Of a stretch of DNA of 44,904 bases, positions 28,160 to 36,007 are shown in pieces. Below the pieces are notes generated by a model. The model searched no databases and was not told the origin of the DNA. It was given only the letters and a program-made list of their open reading frames with translations. The DNA comes from Candidatus Dormiibacterota bacterium (GTDB lineage: Bacteria; Chloroflexota; Dormibacteria; Aeolococcales; Bog-877). The stretch is from contig JABEUU010000200.1 of the NCBI GenBank assembly GCA_013044295.1, positions 1 to 44,904 of the forward strand, written 5' to 3'. The first letter of the stretch is position 1. Every line of letters starts with the position of its first letter. Made by a program: the position numbers and the translations under genes.

Positions 28160-29099
28160 GCCAACCTCGGTGGTCGAGCTCGCCCGAGCCGCCCTGGTCG
28201 AGCGCGCCGAGGCGTTGCAGTGGGCCGCGGCCCGGCTGCCCCTGGCCAGCGACCTTGAGGCCGTCCACGACACGCGGGTGGCGCTGCGGCGCCTGCGCGA
28301 GGCCGAGCGGGGCTTCGAAGGCTGCCTGCACCAGCCGGCAGGCCGGCGGCGCCGCCGCTTGCGCGCCCTGGAACGGGCCCTGGGCCCCCTGCGTGACGCT
28401 CAGGTGCGCCTGGAACTTCTGGGAGAGGTGCTGGGCCCGGTCGCGGTCTCGCGGGACCGCAGCGATGACCCGCGAGCCTCGGTCGGCTTCGGCCGGGAGG
28501 TCGTGGCGGGGCGCGGGGCCGAGCTTCGTCCGGGCCTGCGCGGGCTGGAGGCGGAGGCCCGCCGCTGTCTGGCGGATGCTGCCGCCGAGGAGATGGCCTG
28601 GCGCCACCGGGAGATGGTCGGTGGCCCCAACCTGGCGCGCCTGCGCCGGATGGCTCGAGTCCCCTCGGTGGTGGAGCCCGTGCCTGGCGTGACCCCGGGC
28701 AGGGAGCTTGCGGTGGTTCAGCTGCCCCGTTTTTTTCGCCAGGCCAGCCGGGGTCAGGGGGATTCCGCCGGACTCCATCTGCGCCGCGTGCGCACCCGGC
28801 GGCTGCGCTATCGGCTTGAGCTTTTCGCGCCGGCGTTGGCACCCGAACATCAGGTGGTGCTCCAGGAGCTGCGCCGCCTGCAGCGCCTTCTGGGCCAATG
28901 CCACGACCTGTCGGTGCTGGTGGATTGGATCGACCGAGCCGCCAAGCAGCAGCAGCGGGAACTGCGTCCGGCACTTCGTCGCCTGGTGGTGCGAGTCGAG
29001 TTGGAGCATGAGTCCGCCCAGGAGGCTGCCGAGCTGGAGTTGGCTCGCCTGGACGCCAGCGCGTGGTGGCGGACGGCTGAGCGTGCCTGCCTGGGCTGA
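28152..29099 (+). CDS. CHAD domain protein
   Basis: CHAD (conserved histidine alpha-helical domain) proteins bind inorganic polyphosphate through a basic helical bundle. This 315-residue product has the N-terminal HDTRVALRRLREAERGF block at about residues 39-55. The second-half equivalent, LHLRRVRTRRLRYRLELF, is at about 208-225, and LGQCHDLSVLVDW follows. Conserved His and Arg clusters line the predicted anion groove. No CYTH domain is attached. The GTG start overlaps the ppx stop by eight bases, so the two are translated together. A run of seven T lies within CHAD codons at about 28730-28736 without disrupting the frame. Confidence 0.93.
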   Translation: MSEPTSVVELARAALVERAEALQWAAARLPLASDLEAVHDTRVALRRLREAERGFEGCLHQPAGRRRRRLRALERALGPLRDAQVRLELLGEVLGPVAVSRDRSDDPRASVGFGREVVAGRGAELRPGLRGLEAEARRCLADAAAEEMAWRHREMVGGPNLARLRRMARVPSVVEPVPGVTPGRELAVVQLPRFFRQASRGQGDSAGLHLRRVRTRRLRYRLELFAPALAPEHQVVLQELRRLQRLLGQCHDLSVLVDWIDRAAKQQQRELRPALRRLVVRVELEHESAQEAAELELARLDASAWWRTAERACLG

Positions 29100-29102
29100 G
29101 GT

Positions 29103-29122
29103 GGCCGGCGCCCCCGCCGGCC
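29103..29122 (+). terminator. Strong GC hairpin between CHAD and ycaQ-like genes
   Basis: GGCCGGCG (29103-29110) and CGCCGGCC (29115-29122) form a perfect 8-bp stem with a CCCC loop, four bases past the CHAD stop and ten before the next ATG. There is no T tract. It may stop transcription inefficiently, stabilise the upstream message, or hide the next ribosome site. Confidence 0.45.
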
Positions 29123-29132
29123 CAGCGCCGAC

Positions 29133-30398
29133 ATGAGTGGTGGGGCCCTCCCCCGGATAGCGGTGGAGCAGGCGCGTCGGATGGCCCTTGACAGCCAGGC
29201 CCTCGGGGTCCGGTCCGCGGTGGCGGCGAACGCAGTCGCCCCGGCTGTCGGCGTGGTGGAGCTGGTGCAGCGCCTCGGGTACCTGCAGCGCGACCCGCTG
29301 GCGGTGGTGTGTCCGAGTCACCAACTGGTGCTTTGGAGTCGGCTTGGCAATCACCCCGCGGAAGCCTTGGAGCGCGCTCTCTGGCAGGACCGCACCCTCT
29401 TCGAGTACTGGTCTCACGCCGCTGCGATTGTGCCCACCCAGGACTTTTCCCTCCATCGCTGGCGGATGCGTCGGTACGGTCGCTGGCGGAGCCCCGGGGA
29501 TCGGCGCCAGGCGGATTGGGTCGCGGCCAACCGCCGGCTGGCACTTGAGATACTCAAGCGGTTGCGCCGGGACGGACCTCTTCCCGGCAGCGCCTTCGCC
29601 AGGGTGCGTGACTCCCGGGAGGCGCGCGCCGCCTGGAGCGGCGGCGGCGACCACCAGAGAATGCTGGAGCATCTGTGGCTTCAGGGCCGGCTCATGGTGG
29701 CCGGTCGGGATGGCCGGGGGCGAATCTGGGACCTGGCCGAGAGGTGGCTGCCAGAGTTGGTGGGCGAGCCTGCCGTGACCGCCCGGTCGGCACTGGCGGC
29801 ACTTGCGCAGAGGACCCTCGACGCTCTCGGCGTGGCCACCACCCATCAGGTCGGCTACCACTTCTCCAGGGGGGCGGGCGGCCCGGAGGCTTCGCTGGAG
29901 CTGCTGGTGCGGCGGCGCCTGGCCCACGAGGTGATCGTCAGCGGCGCCGACGGCCCGCTCCCGGGGCGTTGGTTCGCCTCCACCTCGGCGCTGGCCCGCT
30001 GGGAGGACTCTCGGGAATTGGAATGGCCCGGCCGGACCACCCTGCTGTCACCGTTCGACAACCTGATCATCGACCGCGGCCGCACCGAGTTGCTGTTCGG
30101 CTTCCGCTACCGAATGGAGGTCTACGTGCCCAGACCGCGGCGCCGCTACGGGTACTACGTTCTACCCATTCTCCACGGAGACTCCCTGGTGGGCCGGCTT
30201 GACTGCCGCCATGACCGGCGCCAGGGCCATCTGGTCGTGGCGGCGGTCCACGCCGAGCCCGGGAAGCCGGAGCAGGGCGTCGCCGTGGCGACGCGCCGGG
30301 CGCTCGAGGATCTGGCCACCTTCTTGGGGGCCGAGAAGGTCGTCTTCGAAGGCGAGGTGGCCGGTCCCTCCTCCTGGCGGCGGGCGCTTCGCGGCTGA
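29133..30398 (+). CDS. YcaQ/AlkX-family winged-helix DNA glycosylase-like protein
   Basis: A 421-residue protein of the HTH_42 (formerly DUF1006) family, whose best known members unhook interstrand DNA crosslinks. It has repeated winged helices rather than a classic glycosylase fold. Recognisable blocks are VVELVQRLGYLQRDPLAVV at about 44-62 and LFEYWSHAAAIVP at about 89-101, the latter shared by the family. LLSPFDNLIIDRGRTELLFGFRYRMEVYVP and YGYYVLPILHGD lie in the C-terminal half. The family active-site region around GYLQRDP has Gln-x-Asp as in many homologs. The ATG at 29133 has no evident ribosome site. Confidence 0.88.
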   Translation: MSGGALPRIAVEQARRMALDSQALGVRSAVAANAVAPAVGVVELVQRLGYLQRDPLAVVCPSHQLVLWSRLGNHPAEALERALWQDRTLFEYWSHAAAIVPTQDFSLHRWRMRRYGRWRSPGDRRQADWVAANRRLALEILKRLRRDGPLPGSAFARVRDSREARAAWSGGGDHQRMLEHLWLQGRLMVAGRDGRGRIWDLAERWLPELVGEPAVTARSALAALAQRTLDALGVATTHQVGYHFSRGAGGPEASLELLVRRRLAHEVIVSGADGPLPGRWFASTSALARWEDSRELEWPGRTTLLSPFDNLIIDRGRTELLFGFRYRMEVYVPRPRRRYGYYVLPILHGDSLVGRLDCRHDRRQGHLVVAAVHAEPGKPEQGVAVATRRALEDLATFLGAEKVVFEGEVAGPSSWRRALRG

Positions 30399-30427
30399 CC
30401 GCCGGCGCAGGTGGACAACGGACTCTC

Positions 30428-30433
30428 TATCCT
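30428..30433 (+). promoter_or_regulatory. -10 element before the thiO leader ORF
   Basis: TATCCT lies seven bases before a GTG at 30441, the same spacing as at other probable leaderless starts in this window. No -35 at standard distance was found. Confidence 0.3.
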
Positions 30434-30443
30434 CGGAGCTGTG

Positions 30444-30572
30444 ATGATCAGGTGCCAGGGCTCACCCGATGCGGCCGAGCGGTACTCCGCGCTGGGCTCA
30501 TGCCCGCCCGGGCTCTTCATGACCCGGCCACGAAGGGTGGCGGGGTCGGCCTCGAGGCGTCCGGATGAGTGA
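30444..30572 (+). CDS. Possible 42-residue small protein upstream of and overlapping thiO
   Basis: This frame is too short for the ORF track. It runs from ATG 30444 (or GTG 30441) to a TGA that overlaps the thiO start by eight bases. About 35 of its 42 codons end in G or C, similar to real genes here. The peptide (MIRCQGSPDAAERYSALG...) is Arg/Ser/Pro-rich with no membrane segment or known family. It could be a leader peptide coupling translation into thiO, a small protein, or a chance frame. Confidence 0.35.
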   Translation: MIRCQGSPDAAERYSALGSCPPGLFMTRPRRVAGSASRRPDE

Positions 30573-31710
30573 GTCCTGGGCCGTCCCAGGACCCCCCGGG
30601 GGCGAGTGCGTTGTCGTCGGCGCCGGCGTGATCGGGCTCTCGGTCGCTCTCGCCCTGGCGCGAGCGGGGCTGGGCGTGACCGTCCTCGAGCGCGAGCCGG
30701 AATGCGGGCGCGGCACCTCGGCCGCGGCCGCCGGGATGCTGGCAGCGGGGGTTGAAGCCGCTGCCCCGGGGGCGTTCTTCAACCTTTGCCGGAGCAGCTT
30801 CCACCTCTGGCCCGAGTGGTCCGCCCAGCTTCAGGACGAGTCCAAGGTCGATTGTGAACTGGAGTTGGGGGGCCTGCTTAGAGTGACCACCAGCGCCGAG
30901 GGGGCGGTCGACCTGGAGGTGAAGCGAGCCTGGCAGCTGACCCAAGGAATCCAGGTTTCCGAGCTGCTCAGCCTCGAGCACCTTCGGCGGGAGGTCGCCG
31001 GACTGGGTCCGGACGTAGTGGCTGGACTGGTATATCCGAACGAGGGCCACGTCCACAGCCACCGGGTCCTGGAGGCCCTGCTGGGCGCCTGCATCCGGCT
31101 CGGGGTCACGATAGAGACCTCGGCTCCCGCCGATGGCGTCGCCCCCGAGGGTGATCGCCCAGTGGTGCATGTTGGCGGGCAGCAGCCCCGCGACCTGGCC
31201 GCGGACTACCTGGTCTTGGCGACCGGCACCTGGAGTCCCCCGCTGCTCCAGGAGGTGGGGGTGGAAGTGGCGATGGAGCCGGTCCGGGGGCAGATGCTGG
31301 CCATCTCTCCGGGAGGGATGGTGCTGCCCCGAATCGTGTTCGGGGATCACGGGTACCTGCTCCAGAAGCGATCCGGACTGGTGCTGGCAGGGGCCACCGA
31401 GGAGCGGGTTGGCTTTCAGTCATGGACCACCCTGGACGGTGTGCTCCAGGTTGCCGCCGCGGCCCGCCGGCTGCTGCCCGCCCTGGGGCCAGCGCGGTTC
31501 GCGGGAAGCTGGGCCGGACTGCGTCCGTTCGCCCGGGGAGGCCCCTTGCTGGGAAGGTCCCCCGCCAGCCCCAGGGTTCTTTTGGCGACCGGTCATCACC
31601 GCAACGGAGTCCTGTTGGCACCGATCACGGCCGAGCTGATCGCCCGGGCGGTGCTGGAGGGAGAGGATCCCCCGGAGCTGGCGCCCTTCAGTCCGGGGCG
31701 CCAGGCCTGA
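30565..31710 (+). CDS. thiO: Glycine oxidase ThiO (FAD-dependent)
   Basis: Oxidises glycine to iminoglycine for assembly of the thiamine thiazole ring. The 381-residue DAO-family protein has the dinucleotide-binding VVVGAGVIGLSVALALARAG at about residues 13-32 and ERE ending the second strand. TSAAAAGMLAAGVEA follows, then LEHLRREVAGL, MEPVRGQMLAI, GATEERVGF, AGLRPFARGGPLLGR and ATGHHRNGVLLAPITAELIA at the C-terminus. It is classed as ThiO by overall pattern, although D-amino acid or sarcosine oxidases are relatives. No thiS, thiG or thiE lies nearby and no TPP riboswitch was found upstream. It converges on the MBL hydrolase with a 23-base overlap. Confidence 0.88.
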   Translation: MSESWAVPGPPGGECVVVGAGVIGLSVALALARAGLGVTVLEREPECGRGTSAAAAGMLAAGVEAAAPGAFFNLCRSSFHLWPEWSAQLQDESKVDCELELGGLLRVTTSAEGAVDLEVKRAWQLTQGIQVSELLSLEHLRREVAGLGPDVVAGLVYPNEGHVHSHRVLEALLGACIRLGVTIETSAPADGVAPEGDRPVVHVGGQQPRDLAADYLVLATGTWSPPLLQEVGVEVAMEPVRGQMLAISPGGMVLPRIVFGDHGYLLQKRSGLVLAGATEERVGFQSWTTLDGVLQVAAAARRLLPALGPARFAGSWAGLRPFARGGPLLGRSPASPRVLLATGHHRNGVLLAPITAELIARAVLEGEDPPELAPFSPGRQA

Positions 31711-32422
31711 GCGTCAGCCGCAGCCCGTCCGAGGCCAGCAGGGCTCCCGGCACGGGCCGCCGCTCTCCCAGGTGGGTCAGGATGAAGCGGGTGCTGGGAG
31801 CTTCTTTCATCAGCTCCTCCACCTCATCACGCCAGAGGTGGATCGGGGCCGGAGCCGACCAACCGGTGCACTCGCAGAGCAGGTACTGGACCGACCGGGC
31901 GAGGCGGCGGATCCCGTCGCAATAGGTGGTGTCGCCGGAATACCCGAGCGATACCCCCTGGGATTCGACGCTGAAGGCCAGGCAGTGGAGCCGCTCCGAG
32001 TGCGCCACCTCGTAGGCGGTTAGCTGATAGCCGCCCAACCGCGAGCTGCGGCCGTCCTCCCATTCCTCGATCCTGGGCCCGTTCGCGGCCACCAGCTCGT
32101 CCCAGAACTCGGGCCCGAAGGTGAGCCTCCCCAGTTCCGCGACGTGCTCTTGCGTGCCCCGCGGCCCAATCAGGCGCAGGGGCGGGAGGTCGGGGTGCTG
32201 AACCAGCCTGGTCGCGATCAGGACCGGAAGATTGAGGACGTGGTCGCCGTGGAGGTGGGAGATCACCAGGGTCTCCAGGTCGCCCACGCTGCGCCCCATC
32301 TTGGGCAGCAGGCCGGTGACCGGAGCCCCACAGTCCAGCAGCAATCCGGCGTCCACCAGATAGCCGGCATTGAAGCCAGTCGCCGAAAAGGCCGCCCCGC
32401 TGCCCAGGATCGCGAGATCCAT
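31688..32422 (-). CDS. MBL-fold metallo-hydrolase (RNase Z-like)
   Basis: A 244-residue metallo-beta-lactamase-fold protein. It opens MDLAILGSGAAFSATGFNAGYLVD, has the zinc motif HLHGDH near residue 70, a later Asp in YSGDTTYCDG and a C-terminal LTHLGERR His. The layout resembles RNase Z/arylsulfatase-like proteins, but without the tRNase Z exosite features I cannot assign the substrate. The start at 32422 is fixed by AAGGAG five bases upstream; the track's start at 32644 lies inside the transglutaminase gene. It follows that gene by 13 bases and is probably the last gene of the moxR operon. Confidence 0.9.
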   Translation of the reverse strand: MDLAILGSGAAFSATGFNAGYLVDAGLLLDCGAPVTGLLPKMGRSVGDLETLVISHLHGDHVLNLPVLIATRLVQHPDLPPLRLIGPRGTQEHVAELGRLTFGPEFWDELVAANGPRIEEWEDGRSSRLGGYQLTAYEVAHSERLHCLAFSVESQGVSLGYSGDTTYCDGIRRLARSVQYLLCECTGWSAPAPIHLWRDEVEELMKEAPSTRFILTHLGERRPVPGALLASDGLRLTLRPGAPD

Positions 32423-32435
32423 CAATCTCCTTGGG

Positions 32436-34784
32436 TCATCTGACTCTGACCAACGTGATTCGCCCGGCCGAGACCGGCTGATGGGCGGGTCGGTGGCGTC
32501 CCGCCCGCCAGCCGCGCCACAGCAAGCGAGGATAACCGCCCCGCACCAGGCGCCATTGCGCGGCCAGGTCCGCAGGGGGCCCTGAGCCCTCCGGTCCGAA
32601 GGCGACCCGGTCGACCTCCGCCCCCAGACCCGCGAAAGCTTCACCCAGACCCAGATCCCGGGTCAGGGCGGCCAGCTTGGCGCAGCTGAGCGCCAGTTCG
32701 GGCACGGTCATGGCCCGTGGGTCGCCGCTCCTGCTGAGCCGTATCGGCAGCTCCAGCCGGCGGCGGATCTGAGTTGGAGTGCGCGCGCGCCGGGTCCACG
32801 CATAGCCGATGGCGATGACCAGGACCAGGGCCAAACCCAGGGCCAGCGGGGCCCAACCCCCCTGGTTCTGGTGGCCTCTCCTCGCCACTGGGGCCTTGCC
32901 TGAGGGTGCCACCGACCGCACCCCCGGGTGCGACCTCAGGTGGGCGGGTGGGGCAGGGTTGGCCGCGGTTCTGGCGACGGCGCCGGTCGGCTGGTAGAAG
33001 CCGTCAGGTGTCGGCTCGAAGTTGACCCAGCCGTAACCGGGGAAGTAGACCTGCACCCAGGTGTGGGCGTCGGCTTGAGTGATCAGCCACTGGCCGTTGG
33101 GTAGGGTCCCTTCCTCCCCGGGGCCGAACCCAGTGACCAGCCGGGAAGGGATGCCCAGGGTGCGCAGCATCGCCCCCATGGCCGAGGCGAAGTACTGGCA
33201 GTAGCCCCGGTGCGACTGGTCCAGGAAGTAGACGATGGGCCACACCCCGGCCGGCACCTTGGGCGGGTTCAGGGTGTAGATCTCTTCCGACCTCAGGGCG
33301 TTCTGAATATTCACCGCCATCAGGTAGGGGTTGGTGGTCGCGCCGGCCATGGCCACCGCGTCTGCGGCCAGCTGGTTCTCGGCCAGGAAGCTGCCCCCCG
33401 GCGGCAGCGAGGCGTCGGCCATGACCCAGGCAGGGTACTTGGTGCCTGCGGCCTCCAGCTCGGCCGGGGTGGCGGTCGAGATGCTGCCATAGGTGGTGAG
33501 GGTTTCTGAGGACGGCAACAGGGCGGAGACTCCTGCGCTGGGCACCACCGTGGCCACCGTCAGCAGCTGGTGCCCGCTGAGCTCTCCGTTGGCAAGGTAG
33601 CGGCCACGGTCCTGGGGTGTTTGCAGCGGGGTGCCAGGGTAGAGCAGGTCGGCGACCGCCTGTGCCCCCGAGTTGATGTAGGTGACCCGGAGCGAAACCT
33701 CGCGGCGCCCGGCGGCGATCGCGACGGTGCCCTGGCCCGGTTGCTCGCTGTAGGGGAGGAACTGGCCCGGCCCGAGGCTCCGCGGGGACGTCGCCTGCTG
33801 GTACCAATTGCCGTTGCTGAACCTGGACAGCACCGCTCCCTGGAGATAGACGCTGCCGCCCGGGGCGGATGTGGTGTAGCCAAGGACCGGGGTCTCGACC
33901 TGCCGGATCGGGCCGCCGGGGACGACCGCTGTGGAGTAACCCGACACCGGCGCCACCTGCTCGCTCTGGACGACGGTCGGGGGAACCGGGGGGCCGGAGT
34001 GAAAGAAGCGCTGGCTGATGTTGTCACGGCTGAGGGGCGGCAGGAGGAGGGCGAGCGCGCTCAGGCCGATGGCGCAGGCGACCACCAGGGCCAGACCGCC
34101 GCCGGGACCGGTGCCGGCCACGGGCACTCCCTGACGCGCCCACCGGGACAGGTGGGTCTCCTGGTGGGTCCAGCCCACCAGCGCCAACCCCGATACCACC
34201 GCTCCCAGGACCGCCCAAAAAGGCGCCCCCTGCACCGCCGGAGGCACGTTCACCAAGACCGCGATGAGCAGGACCAAAGGGGCGCCCGAGGCGATCGCGC
34301 CCGCGCGTTCACGGATCGCCCACCAGCCGATCCAGGCGCCGTTGGCCCAGCAGACGATCAGCAGGCCGAACGGCTGGGACAGATTCTGCCCCGACCATCC
34401 CAGCTCCCGACCCAGGGCCGCGATCGGGTTGAGGCCCACCTGTCCTGCCGCCACCTGGCCGCTGAGGAGCGCGGCCACCACCAGACCGCCGGCCGCCAGC
34501 ACCGCCAGTCCCGACCACCGCCCGGGCAGGGCACGGGCCGAGGCCGCCGCCATCAGGACGCCAGCCGATCCGGCCAGGCAGCCCACCCATCCCACGGGGC
34601 CGAGCAGCGTGAGCCCGATCACACCGGCACAGGCCAACCCCAGCAAGGTGGCCAGCCCCAAGGTCACGAGAGGTGCCGGGCGCCACACCGGGGACTGGGT
34701 CGACGGCCGCGCTGGCCGTCTCAGGACGGCCATCCCCGCCCCCACGGTCAGCAGGATCAGGAGGGCCAGTTCCAGCTCAGACAA
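32436..34784 (-). CDS. TgpA-like membrane transglutaminase
   Basis: A 782-residue protein with an N-terminal block of about six to eight membrane helices (residues 1-230). A large extracytoplasmic domain follows, with the transglutaminase core at about 515-600. A further helix (LGLALVLVIAIGYAW near 660) and a cytoplasmic DUF4129-like tail end the protein. Catalytic Cys lies in SHRGYCQYFASAMGAMLR, His in ADAHTWVQVYFPGYGWVNFEPTPDG. The trio MoxR, DUF58 and TgpA recurs across bacteria and probably handles a membrane-associated maturation or chaperone task; the true substrate is unknown. The ATG overlaps the DUF58 stop by eight bases. Confidence 0.92.
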   Translation of the reverse strand: MSELELALLILLTVGAGMAVLRRPARPSTQSPVWRPAPLVTLGLATLLGLACAGVIGLTLLGPVGWVGCLAGSAGVLMAAASARALPGRWSGLAVLAAGGLVVAALLSGQVAAGQVGLNPIAALGRELGWSGQNLSQPFGLLIVCWANGAWIGWWAIRERAGAIASGAPLVLLIAVLVNVPPAVQGAPFWAVLGAVVSGLALVGWTHQETHLSRWARQGVPVAGTGPGGGLALVVACAIGLSALALLLPPLSRDNISQRFFHSGPPVPPTVVQSEQVAPVSGYSTAVVPGGPIRQVETPVLGYTTSAPGGSVYLQGAVLSRFSNGNWYQQATSPRSLGPGQFLPYSEQPGQGTVAIAAGRREVSLRVTYINSGAQAVADLLYPGTPLQTPQDRGRYLANGELSGHQLLTVATVVPSAGVSALLPSSETLTTYGSISTATPAELEAAGTKYPAWVMADASLPPGGSFLAENQLAADAVAMAGATTNPYLMAVNIQNALRSEEIYTLNPPKVPAGVWPIVYFLDQSHRGYCQYFASAMGAMLRTLGIPSRLVTGFGPGEEGTLPNGQWLITQADAHTWVQVYFPGYGWVNFEPTPDGFYQPTGAVARTAANPAPPAHLRSHPGVRSVAPSGKAPVARRGHQNQGGWAPLALGLALVLVIAIGYAWTRRARTPTQIRRRLELPIRLSRSGDPRAMTVPELALSCAKLAALTRDLGLGEAFAGLGAEVDRVAFGPEGSGPPADLAAQWRLVRGGYPRLLWRGWRAGRHRPAHQPVSAGRITLVRVR

Positions 34785-35973
34785 CGGCCCGCCCCACGAT
34801 CGGGTCCAGGCGACCCAGGTCGTCTCCCTGCCGGACCATCCAGATGTCCAGGATCAGCCGCCACTGGGCCGGGATCCGGACAGCACCAGGCTGGGGCGCG
34901 AAGCTGCTGGCGTCGACGAAGACCGCGACCGCGCGCCGTCCGGGGTGAGAGGTGGCGGCGATCGCCTCCACCCACTCCCCGGACGGGTCCGAGGTGATCA
35001 GCACCACATTGCCGCGCGAGCGCCAGGCCTGAAGATGGCGAGGCAACACCTCGGCCAGCTTCGCCTGGCCGTCAGCTTGGGCCAGGGCCAGGGTTTCCAT
35101 GATCACCTCCTGCTGAGCCTCACCGCGGCTCGCGGGAATGTTGGTGACGAAGCGGTCGGTCGCCAGCAGAGCGACTGCCCTTCCGTGGCGCAGAGCACTG
35201 TGGGCGACCGACGCTGCCATCGTCACGGCGTACTCCAGAGAGCTCTCCGGAGCGGTGCCGTGATGGAGGCCGCGGCGCAGATCCAGCACCACCAGGAGGT
35301 CGGCGCCCTCCTCGGCGTCGAAGGTGCGGCTCATGAGCCGGCCCTTGCGTGCAGTCGAGATCCAGTGAATGCGGTTGATCCCGTCGGAGGGATCGTGCTC
35401 ACGGATGCCGGACGCACTCGGAGGCAGGTCTCGCGGCCGTCCACCCCGGTCGCTGTCCAGGCCGGCGCGAGCGCCACTGAAGGCCAGGTCCGGCATGGGA
35501 TAGACCGCCGGGTAGACCAGCACGCTGCCCTGGGCCGAGAAGCGCAAGGTGCGCGGAAAGAGCCCGAAGGGGTCGGCCAGGCGCACCTCGGTGGGGCCCA
35601 GCTGGTAGCGCCCCCGGGCCAACAGCCTAACCTCGCTATCCCAGCTGATCGTCTGCCGGGCCCCGAGGGACAGGCCGCAAGAAGCCTGATGGCCGGGGAA
35701 CCCGGCCAGGTCCCTCACCTCCAGCAGGGATATCGGCAGTCGGGAGCCGTTGCCCAATGTGAAACGCTGAGCAAACGTCTCCCCGACCATCTGAATGCCC
35801 CCTGGGGCCTGGCGCGCGAAGCTGAGCCGGCGAGCGGTAAGCCAACTCCAAAGGAGTGCCAGCAGTCCCACCAGAACCGCCGCGTAGACCACTACGAAGG
35901 CCAGCTCAACGCCGTTGATGTAGGCGAAGAAGCCGGTGACGACCACCACCGCCAGCAGGGATGCCCGCAGCAC
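34777..35973 (-). CDS. DUF58 (vWA-like) domain protein
   Basis: Two hydrophobic helices (LLAVVVVTGFFAY and LAFVVVYAAVLVGLLALLW) lie within the first 55 residues. The rest is cytoplasmic, with a strand-rich part and then the DUF58 block GIREHDPSDGINRIHWISTARKGRLMSRTFDAEEGADLLVVLDLR, which resembles an integrin-type vWA domain. It works with the MoxR ATPase encoded just upstream. The GTG at 35973 (398 residues) is preferred because it opens just before the first helix and GGAG lies 11 bases away. The track's 36102 overlaps moxR and adds an unlikely Arg-rich leader. Confidence 0.88.
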   Translation of the reverse strand: MLRASLLAVVVVTGFFAYINGVELAFVVVYAAVLVGLLALLWSWLTARRLSFARQAPGGIQMVGETFAQRFTLGNGSRLPISLLEVRDLAGFPGHQASCGLSLGARQTISWDSEVRLLARGRYQLGPTEVRLADPFGLFPRTLRFSAQGSVLVYPAVYPMPDLAFSGARAGLDSDRGGRPRDLPPSASGIREHDPSDGINRIHWISTARKGRLMSRTFDAEEGADLLVVLDLRRGLHHGTAPESSLEYAVTMAASVAHSALRHGRAVALLATDRFVTNIPASRGEAQQEVIMETLALAQADGQAKLAEVLPRHLQAWRSRGNVVLITSDPSGEWVEAIAATSHPGRRAVAVFVDASSFAPQPGAVRIPAQWRLILDIWMVRQGDDLGRLDPIVGRAVV

Positions 35974-36007
35974 CTTCGTCTCTGCTCCGGCTCGAGCGCG
36001 CCCGGGC

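Noticed and set aside
28730-28736. Run of seven T in the CHAD gene as a programmed frameshift site
   Set aside because: The frame continues intact with family residues on both sides and no alternative frame carries meaning.
27664-29927. Two minus-strand ORFs above 600 residues opposite ppx, CHAD and the ycaQ-like gene
   Set aside because: They are Pro/Arg/Gly-rich, without motifs, and antisense to genes with clear domains.
30434-30564. Possible TPP or other riboswitch before thiO
   Set aside because: None of the conserved TPP elements (such as CTGAGA or the ACCTGATC...GCGTAGGGA core in order) could be placed, and no other known class fits.
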